The translations under genes and the position numbers were made by a program. A stretch of 58,845 nucleotides of DNA. It comes from Nitrospirota bacterium (GTDB lineage Bacteria > Nitrospirota > Thermodesulfovibrionia > Thermodesulfovibrionales > Dissulfurispiraceae). The stretch is from contig JAJYVD010000009.1 of the NCBI GenBank assembly GCA_021792185.1, positions 1-58,845 of the forward strand, in the 5' to 3' direction. Below, piece by piece: positions 24,407-32,877 of the stretch (the stretch's first letter is position 1; the number at the start of each line of letters is the position of its first letter). The notes under the pieces are model-generated. The model was not told the origin of the DNA and did no database searches. It saw nothing but the letters and a program-made list of their open reading frames with translations.

Positions 24407-24576
24407 ATTATATGACGGATTCTCTTTCTCGCAACCGATAGAACGACAACTGCAACGCCTGTGTTAAGCGCAATGGCCGACGCAATCCTCACAGCCCGGT
24501 CGTTTATGAGAGAAGTCGCCGTAACAAGCGTTAAAACTAAAATTATATACCCTGTCTTTACCGCTCCGGAGGTCAT
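24382..24576 (-). CDS. Two-TM small membrane protein before MCP domain
   Basis: A 64-aa protein from ATG 24576, overlapping the STAS stop (ATGA). Two hydrophobic helices ([17 protein letters not shown] and [13 protein letters not shown]) are separated by a short loop, with a basic end (ARKRIRH). This is what the membrane part of a minimal chemoreceptor would look like, and the signalling domain follows in a different frame. Confidence 0.65.
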   Translation of the reverse strand: MTSGAVKTGYIILVLTLVTATSLINDRAVRIASAIALNTGVAVVVLSVARKRIRHIICLRKWKL

Positions 24577-24827
24577 AGCTGAAGACCTATGAACGACATT
24601 ATTTCGTTTATCTTCCCGGAACTCCTGATAATAAGGTTCTTGCCGTTCGCCTCGCACTCTTTTTTTGTCGCGATAAGCATCTGGATCGCCGCGACATCCA
24701 TCTTTTTGACGCCGCTGATATCCACCGTCAGTTCGTCGCATCTCATAAGCTCGCCCCAAAGGCTGCGGGCATTGTTCAAAAGGCCGTCAATGGTCAATTC
24801 ATCTTTAAATGTTACGCATCCGGACAT
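24573..24827 (-). CDS. STAS-domain protein
   Basis: An 84-aa STAS domain (LWGELMRCDELTVDISGVKKMDVAAIQMLIATKKEC). The expected DS(T/S)G reads MDVAA, so there is no phosphorylatable serine. It begins the receptor-related part of the operon; a short repeat array precedes it. Confidence 0.8.
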   Translation of the reverse strand: MSGCVTFKDELTIDGLLNNARSLWGELMRCDELTVDISGVKKMDVAAIQMLIATKKECEANGKNLIIRSSGKINEIMSFIGLQL

Positions 24828-24842
24828 AATAGACCTCCTAAT

Positions 24843-24932
24843 TAGTTACAGTGTAATGCGTTATAGCGTTGAACGTTCAGTGTCACATCTCAAAGGATTT
24901 TCTCCATAAGCTCTATAACCCTATAACGCTCC
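24843..24932. repeat. Short tandem array, inverted pair (GCGTTATAG type)
   Basis: GCGTTATAGCGTTGAACGTT on one side and CTATAACCCTATAACGCTCC on the other. It overlaps the last codons of the hypothetical gene at 24913-25215. Confidence 0.72.
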
Positions 24933-25215
24933 ACTCTCTACTCTTATTATGGGTTGAGTGAAGGTATTTGCCGCTCTTTTGATGCGTCCGCCTGGCGTTA
25001 GTAACCGCTGTCTTTTGCCTTTTTGTCGCGCATACTATGCTGTTTACTATGTTCAGCAGCGTGATCTGATCCGGCAAATCCATGCCCGCCCTTTCAGCGC
25101 ATATCCTAAAGCCCTCACCCTTAAAAAACCTTGTGGAATCGTTCCTCTCGGCGTCATCGGACAAATCATCCATAGCCTGAGCTATTACCGCTTCTGCAAG
25201 ATGTTTAATACTCAT
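24913..25215 (-). CDS. Hypothetical protein in chemotaxis operon
   Basis: A 100-aa protein with an acidic helical N-terminus (AEAVIAQAMDDLSDDAER), then RFFKGEGFRICAERAGMD and a helix ending TNARRTHQKSGKY. I do not recognise the family. The final ~12 residues lie in a repeat array and are probably not conserved. It is second in the sigma-54-headed operon. Confidence 0.55.
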   Translation of the reverse strand: MSIKHLAEAVIAQAMDDLSDDAERNDSTRFFKGEGFRICAERAGMDLPDQITLLNIVNSIVCATKRQKTAVTNARRTHQKSGKYLHSTHNKSREWSVIGL

Positions 25216-25239
25216 GATATAGCCCTCCCATTTAAATTT

Positions 25240-25428
25240 TTATACGGCTATCATGCAGTCCTTTCTCCACAGGCAGCCCGACTGATCACACCGCGCCGGG
25301 TCCATCCTCCCGAAACAGTCTGTATTGCCTTCAGCCCTCTGAATAGCCCTGATTAGCTCCATCTTTTTCAGATTCAACGCCTTTATGCCCATCGACATTG
25401 CCATGGACTTAATCTCCTGCATTTTCAT
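25240..25428 (-). CDS. SAP/Rho-N-like small Cys protein
   Basis: A 62-aa protein from ATG 25428, with GGAGGCG upstream. Residues 1-35 form a SAP/Rho-N-like helical motif (IKSMAMSMGIKALNLKKMEL-IRAIQ). The tail GNTDCFG...CDQSGCLWRKDC has four cysteines, a possible metal site. It is the first gene after the sigma-54 promoter. Function unknown. Confidence 0.7.
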   Translation of the reverse strand: MKMQEIKSMAMSMGIKALNLKKMELIRAIQRAEGNTDCFGRMDPARCDQSGCLWRKDCMIAV

Positions 25429-25500
25429 AACATCGCCTCCGGAAAGCACAAATTGTGAATAAAGCGTAAACAACCGGTGAACAAATTATGAATAAAAGAA

Positions 25501-25517
25501 AAGCAAGAGATATGCCT
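25501..25517 (-). promoter_or_regulatory. Sigma-54 promoter of the chemotaxis operon
   Basis: Minus strand AGGCATATCTCTTGCTT: GG and GC separated by exactly 10 nt, matching the -24/-12 consensus TGGCAY-N5-TTGCW except for A instead of T at the first position. A start near 25491 leaves about 60 nt of leader to the SAP-like gene. Confidence 0.75.
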
Positions 25518-25560
25518 AAAGGTTATCGCATTGATTTATAAAAAATTAATCGAATGGTAC

Positions 25561-25596
25561 AGCAAAAACTCTGGAATTCATTCCATAGTTTTTGCT
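25561..25596. promoter_or_regulatory. Inverted repeat, candidate enhancer site 1
   Basis: AGCAAAAACT.TGGAAT-TC-ATTCCA.AGTTTTTGCT, nearly perfect over 36 bp and centred about 75 bp upstream of the -12 element. The core TGGAAT...ATTCCA is shared with site 2. It could also act as a terminator-like hairpin for the regulator gene at 25773. Confidence 0.65.
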
Positions 25597-25661
25597 GCGA
25601 TTATATCGGTAAAAAACTCGAAAATGCCGAATATGTAAGCAGTTAAAGACATTTCCTCTCG

Positions 25662-25683
25662 ACTATGGAAATCATTCCATAGT
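25662..25683. promoter_or_regulatory. Inverted repeat, candidate enhancer site 2
   Basis: ACTATGGAA-ATCA-TTCCATAGT, centred about 170 bp upstream of the -12. Same core as site 1. Two dyads at this distance are typical of NtrC-family activator sites. Confidence 0.65.
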
Positions 25684-25772
25684 TTGACCTGAAAAATGCA
25701 TTCAGCCTAATTTGGGCGATTTTAAAGTAGTAATAGATGGCAGGTATGATGAAAGAATCGGTCAACTTGGAT

Positions 25773-27131
25773 TTAGGAAATCGCGTATTCTTTTATCTTT
25801 GTAAGGAGGGTCTTGTAGTCTATCTGGAGCATCGCGGCAGCCTTTGTCTTATTGCCCTTTGTCATGTCAAGCGCCTGCTTTATAGCCTTCCTTTCAACGT
25901 CCCTTACAGCAATAGCAGACACCTCCTTCAGCGGCATGAAAGCAAGGTTATCCGTATCGCTGCCGCATTTATCGCCTATTAAAAACTCCACATGTTCGGG
26001 CATTATCATATCGCCGCTGGAAAGCAGCACCGCCTTCCTGATCATGTTCTTCAGTTCCCGCACATTGCCGGGCCACGGATACTTCACTAAGAGTTCCAGC
26101 ACATCGTCGGAGATACCGCGAATCTGTTTATTCATTTCGCTGGCGGCCTCCCGTAAAAACCTCCTGGAAAAGAACGGTATATCGTCAATGCGCTCCCGTA
26201 ATGGAGGGAGTGTGATCATAAACTCTCCGAGCCTGAAGAAAAGGTCTTCCCTGAATTTTTTTTGTGCTACAGCCTCTTTTATATCTATGTTGGTTGCCGC
26301 AATTACGCGTATATCTATATTTAGAGTCTCGGTGCTTCCGAGAGGGGATATCTTTTTTTCCTCGACGACCCTCAGCAGCTTGCCCTGAATATGCGGGGGA
26401 ATATTCTGAACCTCATCGATGAGTATTGTGCCCCCGTCGGCGCACTCGAAAAATCCTTTCTTTTTCCTTTCGGCGCCTGTAAAAGCCCCTTTTTCATAGC
26501 CGAAAAGTTCGCTTTCCACAAGGGTTTCCGGCATGGTTCCCATATCGACATTAATAAAGGGCCCCTTTGCCCTTTTACTGAGATTATGTATCGCACGGGC
26601 AACGGTAGTCTTTCCGGTTCCGGTCTCTCCTTGTATAATCAATGAAAAATCGCTCCACGCGACCTGATGAATCTGCTTAATGATCTTCTTAATAATATCG
26701 CTGCTGCCCAAAAGCCATTCGAGGGACGTCTCAAAGGCGATGTTTAAATTTTCCACCTTCCGTTTTAATTCCAGCTTTTCTATGGCCCTTTTCAGCGTCA
26801 ACATCAGCCGGTCGAATTTCGGAGGCTTGACTATAAAATCATACGCGCCCATTTTTATCGCCTCCACCGCGGTTTCTATGTCTCCATGCGCGGTTACCAG
26901 TATTACAGGCACATCAGCGTCTATTTTTTTCAACTCCTGCATTGTCTCTATCCCGTCCATATCCGGCATCTTGAGGTCCAGCAGTACTGCCGAGGGTCTT
27001 TCATTTTTAAAGACTTCTATTGCCTTTCTGCCGCCGGCAACAGCCGTTACGGAAAAGCCCGATTCTTCAAGTATCTCGGTAAGAGTAATCCTCAATATCT
27101 GCTGGTCGTCTACCACAAGCACCTTATTCAT
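25773..27131 (-). CDS. NtrC-family sigma-54 response regulator
   Basis: A 452-aa protein: receiver (VVDDQ, LLDLKMPDMDG), AAA+ domain with Walker A GETGTGKTT, the sigma-54 contact GAFTGA (EKGAFTGAERKK), DEVQNIPP in the Walker B region and RVIAATN, then a Fis-type helix-turn-helix (GNKTKAAAMLQIDYKTLLTKI). It overlaps the kinase gene by 8 bp. It probably activates the adjacent sigma-54 promoter via the two dyads at 25561-25683. Confidence 0.92.
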   Translation of the reverse strand: MNKVLVVDDQQILRITLTEILEESGFSVTAVAGGRKAIEVFKNERPSAVLLDLKMPDMDGIETMQELKKIDADVPVILVTAHGDIETAVEAIKMGAYDFIVKPPKFDRLMLTLKRAIEKLELKRKVENLNIAFETSLEWLLGSSDIIKKIIKQIHQVAWSDFSLIIQGETGTGKTTVARAIHNLSKRAKGPFINVDMGTMPETLVESELFGYEKGAFTGAERKKKGFFECADGGTILIDEVQNIPPHIQGKLLRVVEEKKISPLGSTETLNIDIRVIAATNIDIKEAVAQKKFREDLFFRLGEFMITLPPLRERIDDIPFFSRRFLREAASEMNKQIRGISDDVLELLVKYPWPGNVRELKNMIRKAVLLSSGDMIMPEHVEFLIGDKCGSDTDNLAFMPLKEVSAIAVRDVERKAIKQALDMTKGNKTKAAAMLQIDYKTLLTKIKEYAIS

Positions 27132-29460
27132 TTTTCTTTTCCCGTCCTTCTATTATATTGCGGAGTTCCTTGTTCAGGTCTTCAACCTTATAAGGCTTAA
27201 CAAACGCACCGCAAAACCCGTATTGCCTGAAATCGGCCAGCACCGGATCGTTAAAATACGCGCTGACGACAATCGCTTTAACGGACGGGTCAAGCCTCAT
27301 AAGTTCCTGAATAGCTTCTTTCCCGCCCATTCCGCCCGCAACGGTCAGATCTATTACAACAGCGTCAAACGGCTGCCCTGCCCGCATAGCGCTTTCATAA
27401 ATTTCTATCATCTCTCCGCCGTCCCTCGCAAGCTCTACGCTGTATCCCAAATGCCTCAGAATGTCACCGGTGAATTCGAGGATATTCTTGTCATCATCCA
27501 TTACAAGTATGTTGCCCCTGCCGCCGTATACCGTGCCTCCGCCTTTCGGCATTACAACCGCTTTCTCCGAGGCGGGCAGATATACATGGAAGGTTGTACC
27601 GGACCCCACTTCGGATTCTAAAGCGATATGGCCGTTATGTTTCTTCACAATGGAATAGGCCACTGCCAGACCGAGACCGCAACCGCCGCGCTTTGTCGTG
27701 AAAAATGGGTCGAAAATTTTTTGCAGGTGATCTTCAGGAATGCCGACACCGCTGTCCTGTATAGACAGCTTCACATATCTGCCGTTTTTCAAAGGGATAG
27801 AGGCCTCGGGTTTTATATCGATATTTTCAGCGAAAATCCTTACCGTGCCTCCATCAGGCATGGCGTGGTTTGCGTTAATAAGTAAATTGGTGAGAACCTG
27901 AATAATCTGTCCTTCATCGGCTTCGACAGGCCGAAGGTCGTCTGGAAGGGAAATTTCGCATCCTGCATCCGAACCGCTCATAACAAGATTGATACTGGTG
28001 TCGATCAGATCCCTTACAAAAATACTCTCCTTTATAGGGAGCCCTCCTTTTGCGAATGTAAGGAGTTGCTGGGGCAGGAACTTAGCCGTGAATATGATAT
28101 GCTCCGCTTCGTTCAGTTTTTTAAAGACCTTATCCTCCGGGTCTGCGTATATCCGCGCGGCAGCGATCTTAAGCGAGATTGCTGCAAGCATGTTATTGAA
28201 ATCATGTGCGATGCCCCCTGCGAGCATACCGAGGGAATCGAGCTTATCGGTCTTTATCATTTCCTCTTCTATCCGTCTTTTTTCGGTGATATCCCTCGAA
28301 ACTATTATTACATTTTTTACTGTTCCGTCATCTTCTTTAAGGGGAAATGCGCTCACGTCCCATATCCTGCCGTCAGGCGTTATAACCTCGGAGGCTTCCA
28401 CATTCCCTGTTTTGAAGCTCTTTATCGCATAGCAGTCAGCGCAGGGCATGGAACGTTCGAACCATAATTCATGGCAATGCCTTTCTATAAGGTCGGAGAC
28501 CTCTTTGCCCAGGCTACGGGCAGCGCCTTTGTTCGCCCATGTCACCTTCAAGTCGGATGAAAGAAGAAGCAAGGTATCGGGTATGGCGTCCAGAAGGGCA
28601 TTAAACTCCTCTGAAAGTTTCTTGTATCTGCCCTCGCTTTCCAGCAAACCCTTCTCAACCTCTCTTCTCGCCGATACTTCTTTATATAATTCCGCGGTGC
28701 GTTCTATGACCCGCTGTTCCAGCCTTTCGTTAGCTTCGGCAACTTCCCTTTCCGCCTGCTCGCGCGTATTTATGGCGTTCCGCGCCTTATACGAAATTAT
28801 GCCTACTGCCGCAAGAAAGACCAGACCGGCAAGGGACAGGCAGACGGAAGAACCGGCTATTACCTTAGTAAGCCGCCCTTTCTCTGCCGTAATATCCTTG
28901 TATATTTCAAATGCGCCGAGGAAGACTCCTTCCGCCGTTATGGGAACATATGTTTCAACAACATCTGCTGCGGCAATCTGCCCTTCAAGTGTTTTATCGC
29001 CTTTGTTTATAACTTTTTTGTAGGGATTTCCCTTCGCCACACTTTCTTGAAAGTACCTCTCTTCGTTTATTTTTCCGATATCCTCCGGGTCGCTGGAATA
29101 TATGACCTCCCCCGATGCCGAGAAGACCTTTACCTTCATCAGTCTAAAGTCCTTTTTGAAACGCAGGGCTTCGCTTTTAACGCCGGAGGGTAGAGAGTCC
29201 CCGTTAAGCCCTGTAACTCTTGAAAAGTATATGGTTCTCAGATGCGCCGCAATGGAAACGGCCTCATTTTCTATCTGTTCAGTCAACACACGATTAAATT
29301 CAGGCATCATCACGAATATGTTAAAGAGGGGCAATACCACCGTCATTGCTGTCGTTATAACCACGAGGAGTTTGATAATTCTCTTTTCCTTTGTAAATAA
29401 GCGGGCTATAAGTTGAAGTGGTTTTATATTCTGCACTGCGGATTTAAGGTCTTCGTTCAT
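27124..29460 (-). CDS. Hybrid sensor histidine kinase
   Basis: A 778-aa kinase: N-terminal TM, a periplasmic Cache-like sensor (about 60-210), second TM (SSVCLSLAGLVFLAAVGII), coiled coil, a PAS domain containing CHELWFERSMPCADC, HisKA (GGIAHDFNNMLAA), HATPase (DSGVGIPEDHLQKIFDPFFT) and a C-terminal receiver (VVIDLTVAGGMGG). The Cys-rich PAS resembles those proposed to bind a ligand or Fe-S cluster. It is the partner of the downstream NtrC-type regulator. Confidence 0.92.
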   Translation of the reverse strand: MNEDLKSAVQNIKPLQLIARLFTKEKRIIKLLVVITTAMTVVLPLFNIFVMMPEFNRVLTEQIENEAVSIAAHLRTIYFSRVTGLNGDSLPSGVKSEALRFKKDFRLMKVKVFSASGEVIYSSDPEDIGKINEERYFQESVAKGNPYKKVINKGDKTLEGQIAAADVVETYVPITAEGVFLGAFEIYKDITAEKGRLTKVIAGSSVCLSLAGLVFLAAVGIISYKARNAINTREQAEREVAEANERLEQRVIERTAELYKEVSARREVEKGLLESEGRYKKLSEEFNALLDAIPDTLLLLSSDLKVTWANKGAARSLGKEVSDLIERHCHELWFERSMPCADCYAIKSFKTGNVEASEVITPDGRIWDVSAFPLKEDDGTVKNVIIVSRDITEKRRIEEEMIKTDKLDSLGMLAGGIAHDFNNMLAAISLKIAAARIYADPEDKVFKKLNEAEHIIFTAKFLPQQLLTFAKGGLPIKESIFVRDLIDTSINLVMSGSDAGCEISLPDDLRPVEADEGQIIQVLTNLLINANHAMPDGGTVRIFAENIDIKPEASIPLKNGRYVKLSIQDSGVGIPEDHLQKIFDPFFTTKRGGCGLGLAVAYSIVKKHNGHIALESEVGSGTTFHVYLPASEKAVVMPKGGGTVYGGRGNILVMDDDKNILEFTGDILRHLGYSVELARDGGEMIEIYESAMRAGQPFDAVVIDLTVAGGMGGKEAIQELMRLDPSVKAIVVSAYFNDPVLADFRQYGFCGAFVKPYKVEDLNKELRNIIEGREKKNE

Positions 29461-29472
29461 GGCATGGTTACT

Positions 29473-29922
29473 TCATTTCTTTGTCTTCTTTGTAAAATCT
29501 ACCTCTATAACATTCTTTTTAGCCGCCGGTTTAGTTCCGCCGCCTCCATGTTTTTGGGATTTCGTTTTAAGAGTGCCGACCGCTGACTGCTGCCCTCCAA
29601 CCGCCTTCGGCTGCAGAGATACTGTAAATTGAGCGTTCAATTCAGGAGAATATACCGCTGTTATGGCATCCGCAGGAACAAAACACTTTTGAGGCGATGT
29701 CCCGAAAACAAGGGTGGCGGTAATGCCGTAATCGTCCCAGATAAAATTCATCTTAGAGTTAAACACGAGGATAATGCCGTTTTCCTTCTCCTCTGCCGTA
29801 AATCCCCTGTTGCCGAGAATAACGTCGTCCGAATATCCGACAAGGACAAATGCCCTTCCCGCCATATTCAGGAGTTCGAAAAATACGTGCTTCTTAAGGT
29901 TGTTTAAACCGGCATCCATCAC
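29473..29922 (-). CDS. SspB-like ClpXP adaptor
   Basis: A 149-aa protein. The middle (GIILVFNSKMNFIWDDYGIT...LVFGTSPQKCFVPADAITAVYSPE) fits SspB, which binds ssrA-tagged proteins and feeds them to ClpXP. A flexible linker and a short C-terminal tail (VIEVDFTKK) would serve as the ClpX-binding end. The linker includes Gln/Ser/Gly repeats from a small tandem array (about 29560-29605). Confidence 0.62.
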   Translation of the reverse strand: MMDAGLNNLKKHVFFELLNMAGRAFVLVGYSDDVILGNRGFTAEEKENGIILVFNSKMNFIWDDYGITATLVFGTSPQKCFVPADAITAVYSPELNAQFTVSLQPKAVGGQQSAVGTLKTKSQKHGGGGTKPAAKKNVIEVDFTKKTKK

Positions 29923-30079
29923 AGTTCCCTTTACCCCGTTAGAAGTTAAAACTTTCCACCGGGGTTGACAAAAAAGACATACTAATCAAAGTATATCATA
30001 TGACGGACTATCGGAGACAAAAAATCCTGCCCCGCAGCGAGCGGCAAAACAGATATTGGAGATTTTATGAAAATCAAAC

Positions 30080-30226
30080 CCATGCATCAGAGCGGACAAG
30101 GCATTTCCGCTCATTCTCGCCGGACATCCATATCCGGCTCCGAGGTACCAGCTCGGTTTCGCCATCACGGCGAAACTTAGAGCTGCTAAAGCCGCTTCAA
30201 TACCTTATCCGCTCTGATAAAGTAAA
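30080..30226. repeat. Structured inverted-repeat element E
   Basis: Outer arms ATCAGAGCGGACAAGGCATT and AATACCTTATCCGCTCTGAT are complementary with G-T tolerated changes. Inside is a strong hairpin: AGCTC-GGTTTCGCC-ATCA-CGGCGAAAC-TTA-GAGCT. It is not the same family as elements A-D. It fills the gap 29923-30238 with no credible gene, and could be a structured RNA, a double terminator or a small mobile element. Confidence 0.6.
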
Positions 30227-30238
30227 ATTTTCTACTTG

Positions 30239-30844
30239 CTATTTAACAGTCTCGCATCTCAGATTCATAAATAAAAGAGGGACTGCGATTAATATCAAAA
30301 CCCCGCCGAGTGAAAGTATCAGCGTCTTAACCCCCGCGACCGCGATCAAATAAAATGAAGTAAGAAGCGTCCCTATAATGCTCCCGAATGTCGAAAGCGC
30401 GTAAAGCCTGCCTATGGTGCTTCCTGATGTGTGGAGGCTGCAAATTACAAGCCTTGCAGTATAAGGGCTCACCGCCCCTAAAAAGACCGAAGGAAGGAAA
30501 AAGAGAACCGTAGACGCCATAAGCGGGCCTGTCCTTACGCCTAAGTCCTTCATAAATATCCAGTCGGATACTGCCGCGCCGTAAAGCGGAAAAGTTAAAA
30601 ACAGCAGGCCGGGGATAACGATAACAAGGGCAAGCTTCTTGGCGGATGGATTTATGTCCGCGAATTTTCCGCCGAGGTAATATCCCGCCGAAAGCCCGGC
30701 AAGGAATACGCTTATCAGGCTTCCCCATACAAAAATCGAATTCCCGAAATTAGGCGCAAGAACCCTGCTGCCTAATATCTCAAACGACATTACAACGGCG
30801 CCGCAGATGAATACGATAAAGTTTATAAGAGCCGGCATTGTCAT
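30239..30844 (-). CDS. Membrane domain of spermidine-synthase-like transporter family
   Basis: A 201-aa protein with about six hydrophobic helices (FIVFICGAVVMSFEILGSR; GSLISVFLAGLSAGYYLGG; GLLFLTFPLYGAAV; SIIGTLLTSFYLIAVAGV). SFEILGSR...G-x-x-LAGLSAGYYLGG is the N-terminal membrane part of fused spermidine-synthase-like proteins. Here it is a separate gene overlapping the synthase-like gene by 4 bp and downstream of it, the reverse of the usual domain order. Confidence 0.72.
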   Translation of the reverse strand: MTMPALINFIVFICGAVVMSFEILGSRVLAPNFGNSIFVWGSLISVFLAGLSAGYYLGGKFADINPSAKKLALVIVIPGLLFLTFPLYGAAVSDWIFMKDLGVRTGPLMASTVLFFLPSVFLGAVSPYTARLVICSLHTSGSTIGRLYALSTFGSIIGTLLTSFYLIAVAGVKTLILSLGGVLILIAVPLLFMNLRCETVK

Positions 30845-31755
30845 GATCTGCTCCTTTTGTGCCTGAGTATATCCACAGGCGCGAAATCGTCGGTGAGCAT
30901 ATCGGCCTTTATATCCCGCAATATGCTTCCGTAAGTATAATCTTCGGCTATCGTGGGAAGGTTTACATCAAGACGCTTTTCGGTTGTGATCCTTCTTGAT
31001 TTTTCGAGCGCCTCTTTCTGCCTTTTGACCTTCTTCTGATCGGTCGCCACAAAGACGTGATTCTCGGATTGCTTGCCTGAAAAGATATAAAGATGTTCAA
31101 ACGCGTCCTGATATGTCACTATCATCGAATCGTGAAACTGATTGGCACTCTCCGAAAGGATATTGGATGTAACCACTCCGCCGGGCTTTAAAATCCTTTT
31201 CGTTTCCGCGAGAAACTCCCTGGTGGTCAGATGAAAAGGTATAGTGCCGTGCCTGTAAGCGTCCAAAAAAATCAGGTCGTATTTCTTCTTTGTCCTTTTG
31301 ATGAACATGCGTCCGTCGTTGATGTGCACCTTCATTTTGTCGTTCTCTTTGAACTGGAAATATTTCTGGGCCACCGTCAAGACTTCGGGATCTATCTCCA
31401 CCACGTCTATCGTTGCATCGGGATAATACCTATTGAGATATTTGGGAACCGCCCCGGCGCCGAGACCTACTACGAGAATCTCTTTCGGCTCGTCATCGAG
31501 GAATGCGAGGGAGATCATGGACGTACGGTAATATTCGAATACCAGCTTATTGGGATTGCGGATGTCCATCCCGCCCTGCCTGATATGCTTTTCGTTATTA
31601 TGGAGGTACCGTTTACCTTCCATAACGTCTTCGCTGACAACTATGTATTGATAAAGCGAGTTCTTTTCGTAAAGGATCCTGTCCGCCGCCGAAGCGCTTT
31701 GCAAAAACAGCACCGATAAGAAAAATAATAATAAAGCTGTTGTTTTTTTCATCAT
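30841..31755 (-). CDS. Secreted spermidine-synthase-like protein
   Basis: A 304-aa protein: a signal peptide of about 23 residues (KKTTALLLFFLSVLFLQSASA) followed by a polyamine-synthase/methyltransferase fold with VVGLGAGAVPKYL (nucleotide loop), VEIDPEVL and IFLDAYRHGTIPFHLTT. A spermidine synthase fold outside the cytoplasm is unusual; substrate and activity are unknown. It overlaps lgt by 4 bp and the membrane gene by 4 bp, so the three form a tight unit. Confidence 0.78.
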   Translation of the reverse strand: MMKKTTALLLFFLSVLFLQSASAADRILYEKNSLYQYIVVSEDVMEGKRYLHNNEKHIRQGGMDIRNPNKLVFEYYRTSMISLAFLDDEPKEILVVGLGAGAVPKYLNRYYPDATIDVVEIDPEVLTVAQKYFQFKENDKMKVHINDGRMFIKRTKKKYDLIFLDAYRHGTIPFHLTTREFLAETKRILKPGGVVTSNILSESANQFHDSMIVTYQDAFEHLYIFSGKQSENHVFVATDQKKVKRQKEALEKSRRITTEKRLDVNLPTIAEDYTYGSILRDIKADMLTDDFAPVDILRHKRSRS

Positions 31756-32531
31756 TCCACAGGTCTCCTTCTATAAAAAAGAATCGCGAATCCGAAGAGC
31801 ATCATCATGCCGCTCAATATCTGTCCCATCGTGAATACGCCTAAGATATAACCGATCTGGACATCGGGCTCCCTGAAAAATTCCACAAAAAACCTGAACG
31901 CGCCGTAAAGGATAAGAAAAATAGAGGAGGGCATGCCTGTTCTTAATCCTTTCTCCTTCAATGCCCAGAGCACTGTGAAAAGGACGACGCCCTCTAAAAA
32001 AAATTCGTAAAGCTGAGACGGATGACGCGGGAACGGTCCGCCTCCGGGGAATATCATAGCCCACGGAGCGTCCGTAACCCTCCCGTAAAGTTCTCCGTTT
32101 ATGAAGTTTCCGAGCCTGCCGAGGCCGATGCCTATAGGCGCAGTAACAATAACCATATCCGATACCTGCCATGCGTCTATTTTCAGCCTTTTGCAAAATA
32201 AAACACCGGCAATAACGCTTCCGATCAGACCTCCATGAAACGACATGCCTCCCTGCCATACCGCAAAGACTTCGAGCGGATGCCGGATATAATATGGAAG
32301 ATTATAAAAAATCACATACCCGAGCCGCGCGCCGAGCAGAAGGCCGAGGATCAGATATGAATAAAGGGACTCGACGAAATCCTTGCTGAAGTTAAGTCCT
32401 TTTTTCTTTATCTGATACCTGACCAGAAGATATGATGCCGCAAAGCCGATAAGATACATCATGCCGTACCACCTTACGGCAACAGGGCCTATACGTATAA
32501 TCTCAGGGCTTATATTGGGATAAGGAATCAT
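31752..32531 (-). CDS. lgt: Prolipoprotein diacylglyceryl transferase
   Basis: A 259-aa inner-membrane enzyme that attaches diacylglycerol to the lipobox cysteine of prolipoproteins. Seven or so TM helices. Signature RLGNFINGELYGR is present, with HPSQLYE and the early YGMMYLIGF. Confidence 0.95.
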   Translation of the reverse strand: MIPYPNISPEIIRIGPVAVRWYGMMYLIGFAASYLLVRYQIKKKGLNFSKDFVESLYSYLILGLLLGARLGYVIFYNLPYYIRHPLEVFAVWQGGMSFHGGLIGSVIAGVLFCKRLKIDAWQVSDMVIVTAPIGIGLGRLGNFINGELYGRVTDAPWAMIFPGGGPFPRHPSQLYEFFLEGVVLFTVLWALKEKGLRTGMPSSIFLILYGAFRFFVEFFREPDVQIGYILGVFTMGQILSGMMMLFGFAILFYRRRPVE

Positions 32532-32541
32532 CTACGCCTCT

Positions 32542-32850
32542 CTAACACCCAATTACTTTTTTAATTTTAATAATAACATTCTTTCCATCTTCCTGTTTAT
32601 ATTTGATAAACACAAAATCCCTTTCAACAATCTCTTGCTTTTCAATCAGCTTAATTGTCTCTTCATTAAAAACCAGCGTCTTCTCCCTCTCATCGCTTAC
32701 ATTGATAACCATGATATGATTTGGTTTATCCAGCTTTACTATCCTGCCGTGCAACTTCATCGTTTCGGCCTCTGCAAAGACATTGATAGAGGCAAGGCTG
32801 AAAAGTGTCACGATGAACATATATACAATAAATCTCTTTTTGTTTCTCAT
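32542..32850 (-). CDS. Small secreted protein
   Basis: A 102-aa protein with a signal peptide (about residues 1-26, ...SLASINVFA) and a mature beta-rich domain (LHGRIVKLDKPNHIMVINVS) ending in Cys. It resembles small OB-like periplasmic proteins, but I cannot name the family. Confidence 0.55.
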   Translation of the reverse strand: MRNKKRFIVYMFIVTLFSLASINVFAEAETMKLHGRIVKLDKPNHIMVINVSDEREKTLVFNEETIKLIEKQEIVERDFVFIKYKQEDGKNVIIKIKKVIGC

Positions 32851-32877
32851 TTATGTTCCTCTTGTTTTGCCCATCAT

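Noticed and set aside
29964-29998. Sigma-70 promoter TTGACA...TATATC
   Set aside because: The spacer is 21 bp, too long, and no rightward gene follows.
30000-30353. 117-aa rightward coding frame
   Set aside because: It covers the structured element E and the 3' end of the membrane gene on the other strand; its composition looks non-coding.
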